DNA from: Adenanthera pavonina
Lineage: Eukaryota > Streptophyta > Magnoliopsida > Fabales > Fabaceae
Assembly (NCBI GenBank): GCA_026686845.1
Contig: JAIVEN010000001.1
Coordinates: forward strand, 35,828,001-35,892,000
Direction of reading: 5' to 3'
Length of the DNA stretch: 64,000 nucleotides
In this document: in pieces, positions 44,099 through 57,399 of the stretch
Position numbering within the stretch: the first letter of the stretch is position 1
How the letters are laid out: the number at the start of each line of letters is the position of its first letter
Program-made: the position numbers and the translations under genes
The notes under the pieces: generated by a model
What the model was told of the DNA's origin: nothing
The model's database searches: none
What the model saw: only the letters and a program-made list of their open reading frames with translations

Positions 44099-46719
44099 TG
44101 TAATAATCCTATTTTATGGGATGTTATAAAATGAATAAAAAATGAGAAACAAAGTGAGACAAAAATGTTATATACTCGGGCTTTAAAAGAAATTAATTTC
44201 TCATTTAGTTTTTAGAAGAAGTTATGTTTGACCCTTAATTGGAATTAATTTTTCATAAGATTTTAAGCAAGAATTAATTCTAAAACTTATCTCGGAAGGT
44301 ACGCAATATACCACTTGAATATAATTTCGAATTGAGCTAAGCGCAACGGTATAAGTATTGCGTCCCCGAGAAGTCTAGGATAAGAGATAGACTAATTTAA
44401 AAGTTAATGTAAATAGTAAAAAAGAAATAATAAAAAATTAGTCTTTAGGTGAAATTATAAGAAAGTGTCCGAAAGAATTGATAATTATGTCTTGACCCAA
44501 CTCAAGGGAGAAACGGTAATTTTTCATATTAGAAATAACATGTGAATATTGCATTTAAGACCCAAGAAAAAATGTTGATATCATAAAATGTATAAGAAAT
44601 TGGAAAAAACGGAGAAACACAATTAAGTATGAAAATAGGTAAAAAGGTCATTTTCTTAGGTTAAACGGAAAAATGAGAAAATTATATTTTAGCCCCAAGA
44701 ATTAAGAATTCTTATATTTTAGTCCCTTAAGAGCGCAAGAGGAAAAGAGAAAGAAGTGTGGGGATAATTACAACTAATAACCCAAAAGTTTTAAAAATTA
44801 TAAGTTTACCTCATATCAAGGTTATTTTTGTGAATATGAAAAATTATAGTCAAAATGAAGTTTTCAATGAGTTAAGCCCAATGGAATATGGTATAAAATT
44901 TATTAAAATCAAAATAATATTTATTGGGAAATTAAGTTTCAATATTAATATTTTACCTGATAAAAGTTTGCTTAAATTGCAAGAAAATGCAGTACTAATT
45001 CAAGGACATTGAATGAACATTGATAAAATATATTTTGGGTCAAGATTATGATTTTGACTAAAAATAATTATTGGATAATCCTATATTAATTCAATGACAA
45101 CTTTGGCAAAAATGATAATCGGTACATGTGAACTCAATTGGTAAATGGTATTTTGATCCATAGAAGTTATTGAAGCAACTTTTGGCCAAGAATGGGACAA
45201 GTAGCATGCTGCAGCAGCTGTAGGACCTCAATGGAATTAGTTAAAAGCTTTATTAGACAAAAAGCAACCAAAGTCAAAGATTTAATTAACTAAAGTTACT
45301 TTATGATTAATTAACACTTAATCACCTTGGTTAAGCTTTCAATACATCTTCTTCAGTCCCAAACACGCACAACCAGAGGTGAGAAAAGGGAAAAGAAGGC
45401 GTGAAAGAGAGAGAGCAAAACGGAGAAGGAAAAATCACAAGCTTGATCCCAAACTCTTGAGGTAAGTTCCTTTGGTGACTATCTTGCATCTACCTAAGTA
45501 TTGTAGTGTTTCATAGAGTATTTCTCCCTATTTTTGCTCTAAAATTTTCTACCTAGAGAGAGACTAGAGAGTGAAAATAAAGCCATGAAGGAAGTAATCC
45601 ATGAAAAGTATTGTATATGCTTCAAGATGCAAGAGTATACCATTAGATTACAAGTTTGTTGAGTTGTGATTTTTCTACAATTTTGCTGAATTTTTCCTGA
45701 ATTAAGGTTTATGATAGGAAGGGAATTTCATGATTTTGACCCAAAAAATGGATTCCTTGAGTTCAAATTATGTAAATACAACTGTGTTGTACAAGAAATA
45801 CCTTTAGGAAAGTAAAATGGAATTTGTACACTTTATGAAGGGGGTCATCAAATTAGTGGCTTATGACCTTAAATTGTGTTATATTAGGGCTCAAGAAAGT
45901 TTTTGAAGATCAAAGGAAGAGTGTGCAAAGGAAGGAAATCAAACAAAGTCAAGAAGGTAGTTATTTTCCCTATTATGCTTAATGTTGTCATATTGTGTTT
46001 TCATGATAATATGACCATGCCATATAGTTGTTTGAATGCTTTGTGATATATTTGCATTATTGGCTGGTTGTTTGAAGGGTTTTATGACCCTAGGATGTCC
46101 ATTTTACAAAGTGTTACCGTGCCAAAATTTTTATGGAATTGTGTGGAATAATATGAAGTTATGATTTTCACTGATAATTTTATAAAATAAAATGATGATG
46201 TGAATGCATAATTGGGCATAACTACTGAGATTTTTTGAATCTCATTCCTTCCAAATGATTAATATGTTAGGGGCCATGACATGGAAGAGGTGAGGAGGAA
46301 GTAAGAGGAATGAAGAAGATTGTGATTAATAATTTGGATCATGCAAGTTAATATGCTTTATTATGAAAATGAGTATCAATATATGTATGGAAGGTAGATT
46401 ATGTAATAATGTATATTCACATTCCTTCCAGTCACCTTATGATGTTATGTGTGGATTTGAAATAATAAATGTTGATGTATGAAGTTTATGAAGCTTATTA
46501 TGAGTTATGGCATAATTATGAATAAGATAACCAGTAGAAGTTGGGATAAGGAAACTCTATCCAAAACAGAGTGTTCCTTTTAAGAGTTATACATGCTTTG
46601 AAAGTAGACTCAATAATATTTCCAAAGAAATAAAGATTACTTAAATTGGACAAGTGTATAATTTATAGTGAAATTTTGAATTTAGGGTTGAAATATGGAT
46701 GGTAAGTAGGAATGCAGCG
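44099..46719 (+). repeat. Chromovirus LTR, second subfamily
   Basis: Starts tgtaataatccta and carries the usual blocks: ttatattttagccccaag (44683), aaaatggattccttgag (45745), gaccctaggatgtccattt (46086), gagattttttgaatctcatt (46228). It stops at 46719, where TR-GAG3 begins. The ORF 44758-45012 is chance. The reverse copies are at 4366-5890 and 51951-53890. Confidence 0.65.
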
Positions 46720-47651
46720 TGATGAGTTAAACCTTTTGGAACCTGTCCAAAGAACCCACTTTGATGTGTATAACACCCAGATCTTTGTGAAACAAGGAAC
46801 ACAAAGACTAGACACAAAGAAAATGAACAAAACGGATAAAAACAGTACCAAAAGAAAACAAAAATGGAGAAGATAAGAAGGATAGATGTTGGTCTTGAGA
46901 AATAGAACCCAAGAGAACCGGTCTCTTGAACCCTAGTTCCGGTGACGCCACAAGGATTGACCAATTCCTTGATAAGTCATAGTTTCATCATAGCACTCAA
47001 AGAACGCAAGAGAAACTCACAAAAGTCTGAAACTTTAATCATTTAAATCTGAAAAATGTACATGAAAGTTAGCCTTAAATAGGCAAGGTAAAATCTAACC
47101 TAATGAGCCTAGAAACCCTAATTAATTTGGGCTTAAGTAATCCTAATAGGATTAGGAGACTTTAGGCCCAAACAACACTCCTATTGGACATAGGAAACTA
47201 GTAAAATAAAATCCTAAAATAAATAACGAAAATTCAAAGAAAATAATAAAAATAATATCTAAGCCCTTATAAACATGCCAACATATTAATGAAATCACAT
47301 GTTTGACACATGATATGTTTATTTACAAGTTGGGCCATCAAAAAGACTATTAATTAACCAATTGGACTTTATTAATAATTTACGTTTAGCCCATAATTAA
47401 TAAAAACGAAATTAACACTAATTAAGCTCATTAATGTCTAAGTCACATGCTCTTTTAATGAAGCACATGATATTTTAAGTAACTCCCTTCAATGGGCTCC
47501 TCTTGGGCTTAGATTTGAAGCTTATATTTTGGAGTTGATGATCTCACTCAAACTTGGGCTTTCTTTATATTCAGCACCTTGATCAAATCTTCCAAGCTCT
47601 CCATGCTTCACTCCAAACTCTTGCAATTCATGCCTAGCCCTTATTCTATCA
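46720..47651 (-). repeat. 3' LTR of TR-GAG3
   Basis: 932 bp. It aligns with 50800-51681 and with the reverse complement of 58074-59090. The LTR start (minus strand tgatagaataa) is preceded by the polypurine tract gaggga-rich stretch at 47652-47668. Confidence 0.85.
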
Positions 47652-49111
47652 TTCCCTCCCTCTTTGAAAGGATTCGTCCTCGAATCTCCATAATCTACGT
47701 GGAAAGAAAGGAAACGATTAAAAGTATCAAATATATAACAAGGAGTATACTTACCTTTCAAACTTAATTGTTGCTTTGTGGCTTTGATCTTCACATTAAC
47801 TTGGAAGACAATATTCTCCCTTGGTTGCAAATTGGCTTTAAATGTTCCTCTAAGCTTTTGCAACCAATCTCCAGGATCAAAAACCATTTGTTTGAATCAC
47901 ATACAACTCATTTTCATGGATTGAAAAACAAGAGCTTTCATCAACCTCACTCAAAACCTATAACAAATACCTAAACACCAATTCGAAACAACAAAACTTA
48001 AATGGAACCAAGGTGTTAGTGGATTTATGGGGAATGATATAGGAACAAAACTTGACACAAAAGGACTTAATTGAAACCAATGCATGAGAAAGATCAAATA
48101 GGATGAAATCTGGGCAGATGTGATTATAATGCAATAAACTCAAAATCTGGACAGATTTAATATTAGATGTTGATGCACAATGGTAAGACAAACATAGAGA
48201 AGTAATGACTAAAGAAGTACATACTAATACAAAACCAAAAGAAGGGAATGAACTAAAAAGAGAATGGAACATAATAGACTTATGTGGATGAGATGGGACA
48301 TAATGCCAACAATGGAGTATGAAAGCACATGACTTATGAAACACACAAGCAACATAAAACATAAAACGAATAGGGACTACTTCACAAATGCATAGGAAAT
48401 ACAAAATACTATGATGATGAGATGGAATGACATAGACGGATAAACTAATGAACTTATTATTGACTCATGCAATTTGGACTCAAAAGAAATTGTGGACTCA
48501 TGTAACAATGATGGATGACATAATTTAAAAAAATTAGAAACATAATGAGAAGGACAAAGAAAATACAACAAAGACACATAAGAAAGATGAGGTGAAGAAG
48601 GAAGAAGTTTTGTACAAACTACTTTAAGCTTACTTTCACTTTCATTCTTCCTTAAACTCTCCTTTTCTTTTCTCTTTTCTCTCTTTTTCTTTCTCTTTTT
48701 CATTCTTCTCTCAATCTTTTTCTCACTTATTCTTTTTGCACTCTTTCCATTTTTGTGGACTCTTTCTCTCTTAGTTTTCCCACTCATGTTCTTCCACTTA
48801 AGCTTACTCTTTATTTTCTCATGAGTTTCACCTAAATTACATGGCAATGATTCATGGGCCTCTTCTACTACAAAAGAACAGAGACTAGTATGCTCATTCA
48901 AGTTAGAATCAAAAGCATAATCTCCAATTACCATGTCAATATGCTCAACATCAATGCAATTATAAGAGTCAATTAGCAAAGGAATCATACCATCCACAAA
49001 ATTTTCCACCAAATCATTAACAACAAATAAATCATGTTTTTTAGCTAAAGGATGAAAACAATGATAATTTTGCTCATAAGCACAAGCAACATCATGAAAT
49101 TCATTTTCTAA
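47652..49111 (-). pseudogene. TR-GAG3 charged linker, Ser/Phe/Tyr/Cys-rich segment and pol-like tail
   Basis: In the gag frame, the ORF 49012-48377 (211 codons) reads DVEHIDMVIGDYAF, then a Lys/Glu/Arg-rich run (about 48810-48650), then KLKVVCTKLLPSSPHLSYVS and HPSLLHESTISFESKLHES, the same order as in TR-GAG1/2. A frameshift leads to 48404-47958 with ICEVVPIRFMFYVACVFHKS and SYHCASTSNIKSVQILS. The gag frame is regained at 47887-47522: MVFDPGDWLQKLRG, KYTPCYIFDTFNRFLSFHVD and SRTNPFKEGGNDR, ending inside the 3' LTR. That the frame order survives in a diverged relative argues the segment was once translated as part of a gag fusion. Confidence 0.62.
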
Positions 49112-49993
49112 TTATGTTACAACATTATTTTCAATTTGCACATTAGAAGCACAACTAGAATCATCTAAGCTTTCTATCACAACATTATCAACATCTAGAC
49201 CAATTCTCTTTTCAAAATTTAGTAAGATATCATGTTCAATCCCATTATTACAATTAATAACATTAAGCTCATGAGGATTCTTAAGTTCAGCACATCCCAA
49301 TTTAGATTCCAATTCAGTTGTTCCATCACAAGGGATATCATCAATGCAAGTAACATCATTTATCTTACTAGAATTATCACATCTTAAATCACAAGAGACA
49401 TTAACATCAGAGTTTTGAGGATTAGGCATACCTGTAGTGGATTTTCTCGTTACATCATCAGTTGTTGAAGTGGTAGCAATGATATCATCCACTTAATCAT
49501 CTTTCTCCATGTGGAAATCACAATCTTGGACCACAGGTATTTGCATCTCCTTGGAATGTTCAACCACACTTTTAGCTTTGGATGTCATGTATTTTTGCCT
49601 CAAAACTACCCTCATTTCATTCCATGTTATAATGGAAGGTTCTCCATTCGTAGCTCGTCTAATTTCCATCCTTTTCCACCAAGCAACAACCTTTTTACCC
49701 AATCGAAGGTAAGTACATTGTGCCTTTTCTATTTCAGAGTAGTTGCAACATGCGAAGACCTGTTCAACTTTTCTTTCCCAATCCAAGTAACCATCAGGAT
49801 TTTTCTCATCATGAAATAATGGGATCTTCGGCTTGATCTTGCTAAGAACATCCGTGTGATCAGGAACCTTTGGATTACGCCTTGCTTTAGTTTTAGAAGG
49901 AAACTCTAAGTGATCCAATTTTGCATTTACTTCCTCAATTTGATCATTGAAAGTCCTTAATAAGGCCTTAAGATCAACTTCTCCAACAGCCAT
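49112..49993 (-). pseudogene. gag: TR-GAG3 gag with one premature stop
   Basis: The start at 49993 gives MAVGEVDLKALLRTFNDQI, the same N-terminus as the other TR-GAG elements. Capsid wording follows: NPDGYLDWERKVEQVFACCN, LRLGKKVVAWWKRME, ITWNEMRVVLRQKY. The first ORF stops at 49493-49495 after 166 codons. The same frame then continues for 126 codons of acidic, Asn/Asp-rich sequence to 49112, so one stop codon splits a longer gag. A basic patch (FPSKTKARRNPKVPDHTD) near residue 35 is not found in TR-GAG1/2. No zinc knuckle. Confidence 0.72.
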
Positions 49994-50785
49994 GTTTACA
50001 ATCTAAAATGTTAGTGTAAAACAAAGAGAAAGAAATAGGGACTCACACACTCTCTCACGTGTTTCACTCAAAATACTGTAAATGCACTCGTTTTTCACAC
50101 TAAATCAAGGCTTTTTCAAATATGATGCAATTTCTCTCTTGCCTTTTTCCACTCAAAGCTTGTTTTCTTATGAGAGTGCTAAATTAAAACTATAACTTCA
50201 ATCAAAAGGAAATTAGTTTGCAAAGTAGTGGCAATCACAGAAAACCAAAGTTCAAAATTAAAGTTCTCAAAGATCCTAATTTAATTAAGCAATAACCAAC
50301 ACAAAATGAGCACAAAAGAACTGAAATTTCCAACAAGAGGAAAGAAATTTGGGTGCTGGAAATCAAGGAATAATAGTAGCAAATAGAATAAAGAATGATG
50401 AAAATTAGGAAGGAAATTGATAAATTTTTTTCTACTACTCTCTCTTTTTCTTTGTTTTTGCTATATATATATATATTTTGCAGCAATCAATGTTTTTATA
50501 ATATATATTTTTTTTGCTGCTATTTTTTTTTCAACAAAAATATTTTTTTTATGAAGATAAATAACAGAAACAAATTAGCAAATAGACAATACGGATGAAC
50601 AGTACCAGAGGGGAACAATGGTTGTGAGCATTGACCGAAACAGTATGGTGAACCGTGCGAACAGTACTGTGAACAGTGACAGGTCGTACGGATGAACGGT
50701 ATCAAAATTTTTCTAGAAACAACCAAGATGGAATGAAACAAGGAAAGAAATAAAATAGAGAACACACCTTGATTTGCAAACCTAA
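49994..50785 (-). other. Untranslated leader of TR-GAG3
   Basis: Lies between primer-binding site and gag on the minus strand. T-rich on the sense strand with an AT microsatellite at 50461-50475. Contains gtgaaacacgtgagagagtg-type wording (50048-50070) shared with the other leaders. Confidence 0.55.
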
Positions 50786-50797
50786 GCTCTGATGCCA
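50786..50797 (-). other. Primer-binding site of TR-GAG3
   Basis: Minus-strand tggcatcagagc, identical to that of TR-GAG1, two bases after the LTR end, followed by ttaggtttgcaaatcaagg. Confidence 0.8.
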
Positions 50798-50799
50798 AA

Positions 50800-51681
50800 T
50801 GATAAGTGAACCCTTATGGCCGTCCAAAGAACCTACTTTGATATGTATGACACCCAGATCTTTGTGAGACAAGGAACACAAAGACTAGATACAAAGAAAA
50901 TGAACAAAACGGATAAAAACAGTACCAAAAGAAAACAATAATAGAGAAGAAAAGAAGGATAGATGTTGGTCTTGAAAAATAGAACCCAAGAGAACCGGTC
51001 TCTTGAACCCTAGTTCTGGTGATGCCACAAGGATTGATCAATTCCTTGATAAGTCATAGTTTCATCATAGCACTCAAAGAATGCAAGAGAAACTCACAAA
51101 AGTCTGAAACTTTAATCATTCAAATCTAAAAAACATACATGAAAGTTAGCCTTAAATAGGTAAGGTAAAATCTAACCTAATAAGCCTAAAAACCCTAATT
51201 AATTTGGGCTTAAGTAATCCTAATAGGATTAAGAGACTTTAGGCCCAAACAACACTCCTATTGGACCTAGTAAAACTAGTAAAATAAAACCCAAAAGTAA
51301 AATAACGGAAATTCAAAGAAAATAATAAAAATAATGTCTAAGCCCTTTATAAACATGCCAACACATTAATGAAATCACATGTTTGGCATATGACATGTTT
51401 ATTTACAAGTTGGGCCATAAAAAAGACTATTAATTAACCAATTGGGCTTTATTAAGCCCATTAATGTCTAAGTCACATGCTCTTTTAATGAAGCACATGA
51501 TATTTTAAGTAACTCCCTTCAATGGGCTCCTCTTGGGCTTAGATTTGAAGCTTGTATTTTGGAGTTGATGATCTCACCTAAACTTGGGCTTTCTTTAGAT
51601 TCAGCACCTTGATCAAATCTTCCAAGCTCTCCATGCTTCACTCCAAACTCTTGCAATTCATGCCTAGCCCTTATTCTATCA
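50800..51681 (-). repeat. 5' LTR of TR-GAG3
   Basis: 882 bp, minus-strand tgatagaataagg to ggttcacttatca. It is shorter than the 3' LTR because of small deletions (compare 47383-47430 with 51445-51470). Confidence 0.85.
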
Positions 51682-51950
51682 TTACTGATAAGATCTAACT
51701 ATGACCTAACTCTAAAAGGATTCAAGACCTAAGAAAAAATAAATTCTGCAAAACATCCTCAACTAATCCAGCAACTACCATTAGCCATCCTTAGGACTAA
51801 TATCTTATGCCACTAAAACATCCATGGCTAGAGTCTCATGAGGAATAACACTTTAATGTTTAAAAGGGAAAAACTTTGACTTGAAAAGTACATTTACTTG
51901 CAAAGACTCACCTAAATCTTTGCTCTGAGAGCCTTAACTTTCGGTTCTAA
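51682..51950. other. No feature seen
   Basis: Sequence between TR-GAG3 and the next LTR; no ORF or family match recognised. It is not the continuation of the LTR left of TR-GAG3. Confidence 0.4.
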
Positions 51951-53890
51951 TACAAAAATATAATACATTATGACCATATTACCCATGTATGAGACATTAT
52001 TATAGTCCATTCGACATGCTTAGAGGCTTGAATTACATGAGGGACCAAAATAGAAAAATTTAAAATTTCAAGTTACTATTTATTTGGTCAACCCATTTTC
52101 CAGACCGAAATTTGAAAAATCATAGCTAATGTCGAGAAATTGTATAGAGGTGATTCAATTTTCCAAAAATATTTTAAAACACTCTCTACATGGAAAAAAT
52201 ACAAGATTTTAATTGTACCAATTTATACAGTATTTAGCATGAAAATCACTATTTAAATTGTCATTTTATATCCTCCTAGGAATTCAACCTTAACTTTAAA
52301 AATTCATATCTTTCTCTATTTTGAGCCAATTTTTACATTCTTTATGTCATATGAAAGCCCTATATGTTTATTTCTTACACATGTTTTTCTTGTATATTTA
52401 TTCAACTTGAACAGAGAATAGCATTAACTTAAATCTTTCTTGTCAGAACATGACTTTCACTAGGACAGTTTTAAGAAAACATGCATAACTCTTATTTTAT
52501 AGCTCCAAGCATTCTAGTGGCATTTTAATCTTACAACTTAGATCTTTCCATACATGAAAAATACTAAATTTTTTAAGCTCTATACGATTTTATACTTCCT
52601 TTTAAAATAACTAGTACCTATGATCAAAACTTCCAATTTTCCAACCTTATCCTATTCTGAACCATAATTTTGAGAATTCATCATAAATAATGTATTGAGC
52701 CAAATTGAATGATCTTTGTCTCTTTGAAAAGATCATTCCATTTACTTTCAAAACATATAAATTACTTATACTAATTGTCCTGTTCCAAATAAAGTACCTC
52801 TGTTCTAACTACCACTAGTCATTTTAAGTATATTGATGTCATCTCTCATATAATTTCATAAAACATAATACATCATTATACATTGTATCATATCCATATT
52901 ATGAAAGGACTTAAAGGGACATGATCATGCAACATTACAAAATTTACACCTCATACATAATTTGGTATACATTCTCATAACAAAGCATTAAAACTTGTAA
53001 TATCAAGTTGCTCATCATTGACTTCTTCATTCCTTTTGCTCTTTCTTTGGCCCTTTATATAATCTAGGCCTAGCATGGTGAGTCATTTAGGGAAGGTGAG
53101 ATTTAGAGAATCTTAGTAGCAATTACCATTCAAGCATATGCATACCATCAAATTTATCATAAAAGCTTCATGAAACAATCATCAATCACTTAAACATAAC
53201 ATGCCATATATTTTCATAAAAATTTTGGCAAAGTTTCATTTTACAAAATGGACATCCAGAGGTTATAAACCTCTTCATACAACTCAACAACAAATCATCA
53301 ACATAAACACATCACAAGTGATCAAGTTCATAAAACACATATAGGATGCAAAATTCAAGAAAAGGGTAAAGTTGCTACCTTCTGGAATTCCTTTGCTTTC
53401 CTCCCTTTGTAGACCACTTTTAATCACTTCTCCAACTTCTTTGAACCTATACATAACATCAATGAAGCATTTAAACCACTAGTTCTTGGTCTTATATCAT
53501 GCAACACTCGTTAGACCCTTAAATTCTCTCTTTTCAGTGCTTTTGGTTTCTCTTTGAACCAATACTTATATTTAAGATTTTAGACCATGGGGAATCCATT
53601 TTTGGAGTTAAAATTATGAAATGTCATCTCTAAAATGACTCTGTTTTAGACACAAAATGGAACCCTAAGAAGAGAAATTGATTTTTTTTTTCAAAATGCA
53701 TGAAACTACTTGTAAAATCATGCTTTACTCATCTAGTCTAAACTTTTCCCTAAGTTTGTTGGTTGAAAACTCATCTTCTTCATGACCTATGCTAAGGCCA
53801 AAATCTGTGGGAGAATGGAGGAAGATGACTCCATTAAAGCCTCTTAAATCTTGATAAAACACAAGCTAGAGTCATGGAAACTCGCCTAGT
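51951..53890 (-). repeat. Chromovirus LTR fragment, minus strand
   Basis: Minus-strand blocks in LTR order: aaaaatggattccccatgg (53605-53587), ataacctctggatgtccatt (53266-53247), gccaaaatttttatgaaaa (53232-53214), taagattctctaaatctcac (53118-53099). Similar to 4366-5890 and to the reverse of 44099-46719. Ends are not clean. Confidence 0.62.
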
Positions 53891-53894
53891 AACT

Positions 53895-55603
53895 TGTGTT
53901 AAATATAATATAATATAAGTTTTCATGATAACAAATATAGAGTAATACGAAACAAATGCATCATACTTGTATCGTATATATATTGTTCCTTAAAGAAGTA
54001 AAATGTACATTAGCATGTATTTAATTATAATGCACATTTCATACTATGTGTTGATATATTGACTGTGCTTTTGGTTTATAATACAAGTTGGATGTATAAA
54101 ATTAGACTAACAACTTGGTTTGTAAGTGTGATATATTAAGTGTAGGATTGTCCAAATAAGAAGAGTGAGCATTGGAATAAAGAAAAGAAAATTAACATCA
54201 TGTCTTACTCAAAGAAGAAGAAGAGAAAGGATGCTCCAAGAATGGAAGATAAAAAAGGAGCATACCAAGAATGGGAATGACTAAGTCAAAGTGGAGTTCA
54301 ACTTTTGAAGACTTAGCAATTAGATATATTTTGTTTTCACTTAGGTCTTGAGATGGTTTAACCTTTGAAATTTACTTAATCTTGTTACCATATGTTTTAA
54401 ACAAGCTAGATTAAGTAAATCTGATGTTAGCATGTGTTAGAATTGAAAAATATTAGCTAATAGATGAATTTTGTTTATGATTCATGTTTATTTTATGCAA
54501 AATTCAAATTTTGCTTGGTGAAATTCAAAGTTACAAAGTTTTCATCTCTGATAGACAAATGTCAATTATAAAATTTGAATTTTAGGCTAAACATAATTAG
54601 TTAAAGTGTGCAAAAGTCATAGAGGTTTGAACATGCTTCTCATAAATGAATTTCAATCTTTGAAATTTGAATTTTGTCCTATGATAGATGAATTTTGGTC
54701 TATGATATTCTAATTTTGAAGTGCGTTATAAAAACTGAACATACCTTTGATAGATGAAATTCAGTATCTGAAATTCAAATTTCAGCATCTGACAAACGAG
54801 TTTCGGTCTCTAAAATTCAAATTTTGATTTATGAAATTCTAATTTTGGTTGCTGAAATTCTAATTTCGAAAGGCTATGTAAAAACTTGAAACAATTCAAA
54901 TCTCTTCAAAGGCACTTCCAATATGAAAATTTGCATAAACTAACATGGGATATCTTTTACAAACTCAAAATTCAAAGGTCACTTTGTAATAGACGAATTT
55001 CAAGATTCAACGTTAAATATATAACTATGATAACTCTACAAAATTTGTCTATTGAGCCTCAAAATTTAAATTTTACAATGATAGACACATTTAATGAGGT
55101 TAGTTAATGACTCTTTTTGCAATGTAACGGCTGGAACTTATGTCTAACGTCTAATTAAGCCACAAATCTGTAAATATAATCTCATTTGAACTTATGGGTA
55201 ATGAATTTTAAGTCTATATAAATGAAGCTCTGCTGAATTTATAAGGCAAAGCTTTTTCACTCTTATACTACATTTATTGTACTTCAACTTTCACATCTAC
55301 TCTATTCTAAAGAGTATTTATTCTGTATAAAATTAGTTCTTATTTGGAAGAAAGATTCTTTGTGATGGGATTTACAAAGAGATTTAGGAAACACTTTATA
55401 AGAGTGCAAGGTATAGAATTTAAGTGTTCCTGAAATAAAGCATGAGTTTGTACTAAGGCATTATAAGGAGCCCACTGAATTCTTGCAGATAGTGAAAATT
55501 CTCAAGTGGTGGCTTGATGACTGGACACAGGCCAAGTGATTTGTTTGAAATTCTTATAGATTCTACACTCCCTTGACTCCTTGCAAAGTCAGCAAACCTA
55601 ATA
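53895..55603 (+). repeat. 5' LTR of the Sirevirus-type copia
   Basis: Starts tgtgttaaatataata and ends near cctaata, followed by the primer-binding site. Matches 39275 onward; its last 300 bp also resemble 1080-1388 (shared cccactgaattcttgc). Bases 54460-55080 carry degenerate agacgaattt...aaattcaaattt units. Confidence 0.82.
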
Positions 55604-55605
55604 AG

Positions 55606-55617
55606 TGGTATCAGAGC
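55606..55617 (+). other. Primer-binding site
   Basis: tggtatcagagc, a perfect match to the initiator tRNA-Met complement, right after the LTR. Confidence 0.85.
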
Positions 55618-55659
55618 TTGGACTCCCAACTGAAGGATCTAACAATCCGGAAGAATATA

Positions 55660-57260
55660 TGGCTGGCTTTGGAGAAAACATTCTTCCTGAAGGAAATAAC
55701 ACCAACAAATCTCCTGGCTTTAGTAGAGAATATTATGGATACTAGAAGATGATGATGTAAATTTATCTCCAGTCTATTGACTTAGATATTTGGTTAGTCA
55801 TCCAAAAAAGAGACTTTGTTCTAATGAAGCTACATGATGATGGCAAGTACATGGAAAAGTCAAAGGAAGAATAGAATGATGAGGATAAAAGAAGAGTCAT
55901 GCTCAACTATAAAGCTAAACAGTGCTTGGTTAGTTCACTTAACCAGGACGAATTTTATAGGGTGTCTCAATGTATAACAGCCAAAGGTATGTGGGGTACT
56001 CTGGAAATTGTTCATGAAAGAACAACTGAAGTCAGAGAAAACAAAATTGAATTCTTGCATAAGAGAATATGAAAGTTTCAAAATAAAGGAAGGTAAAAAC
56101 ATCAAAGACCTGCAGAAAAGAAAAACCCCCATTATGAATCAGCTAAAGAGTCTAGGCAATGAGTATACATAGCCAAAAAAGGTCAAAAAAATCCTTAGAG
56201 CTCTCCCACTTGAATGGCAACCAAAAGTAACAACTATAAAAGAACCAGAGGAGAATCAATGGGTTCTGTCATAGCTCTCTTCTACAGCTTAAAAGAATAT
56301 GAGGGCAAGATGAAGGCACTCAAGGATACTAGATAAGACAAGAAGAAAAAAGGTCTTGTGTTAAAAGCTACTGAAGAAAGAGAAGAGGATTCTAGTGATA
56401 AAGAAGAACTGGATAAAGAAACTCTAGCTATGTTAGTCAGAAAATTTGGAAGATTCTATAGCATAAAGCAAAACAAAAAGTTCTTCAAGAAAGGAACAGT
56501 TGCAGACAATAAGAAGGAAAGCAAAGGGCCTATCACCTACTATGAATGCAAGAAGTAAGGACACATCAAATGAAAAAAGGCCTACATCTCATCAATCTTG
56601 GGCAATAGCTCAGATGAAGAAGATGAATATAAGGAAGAAATTGCCAACATATGTTTAATGACACGTATAGCTGAAGAAATTCTAAATTCATTTGACAGGG
56701 ATCATGAAAATGAGGCAAACGATTCTAACCCCTCATATTCTGAATTGCTTAATACATTTCATGATATACATGATGAATTCATTAAAACTGGCTAAGAAGA
56801 AGATTAGCAGGTTAGAATCAAATTGCAAAATGCCTGACACTGCATCTCAACATAGATTTGAATCTATCTGCTGTGTATCATGCATTGAACTAAAGAAAAA
56901 TAATGAATATTTTTTCAAAAGCTTGACTAAACTCACCAAAGATAAAGACATGTTATTTGCTTTGCTAGGACATCAGAGGATTACACAAGAAAAAACTGGT
57001 TTTGGTTATGATCCTTTTGCAGTCAAGGAAAAGAATAAAAAGAAAAATCAAAATTTATACATGACATACTTTGTACATGCAGATGGATATGAGAAGAAAA
57101 GTTATAATTCAAAAGTCATTGAATCCTATGTCTAATCCAAATTCAAGAAACAAAAAATTATCTGCATTACTTTCTTCCTGCATCATAATCTAGCAGTCCA
57201 TTTATCACCTGTCACTTCTGTAACAAGAAGGGACATATCTCCAGTTCATGTTAGTTAAAG
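55660..57260 (+). pseudogene. gag: copia gag with zinc knuckle, broken
   Basis: The atg at 55660 opens MAGFGENILPEGNNTNKSPG and hits a stop within 30 codons. The capsid wording follows across frames: WLVIQKRDFVLMKLHDDGKY, LNYKAKQCLVSSLNQDEFYR, then TRGESMGSVIALFYSLKEYEG. ORFs 56358-56558 and 56598-56795 carry acidic stretches (NSSDEEDEYKEE), and 56692-57135 a coiled-coil-like part. An intact CX2CX4HX4C zinc knuckle (CHFCNKKGHISSSC) is at 57210-57251. It corresponds to the gag fragment at 36452-37610. Numerous stops and frameshifts. Confidence 0.8.
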
Positions 57261-57399
57261 AAAAATGGACTTGATAAGAAGGAAGAATGGGTTCATAAAG
57301 GTACATTTGTATCTAGGGAGAATGACACTAACAAAAAAGGATCAAAACAGATTTTGGTACCTAAAAAGAAAAAATGAACTTTGTTTTACAGGTCTGTCT

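Larger units (their letters stand above)
46720..51681 (-). mobile_element. TR-GAG3: gag-only LTR retrotransposon, minus strand
   Basis: On the minus strand it runs from tgatagaataagg (51681) to an end at 46720 (left terminus tgatgagttaaacc on the plus strand). It has two LTRs, a primer-binding site, a gag ORF, the charged and hydrophobic segments and a polypurine tract, and no enzyme domains. It is a diverged relative of TR-GAG1/2; its LTR family also gives the solo LTR at 58074-59090. The 5-bp flanks (cagcg at 46715-46719, ttact at 51682-51686) do not match, so the ends were altered or the element recombined. Confidence 0.83.
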
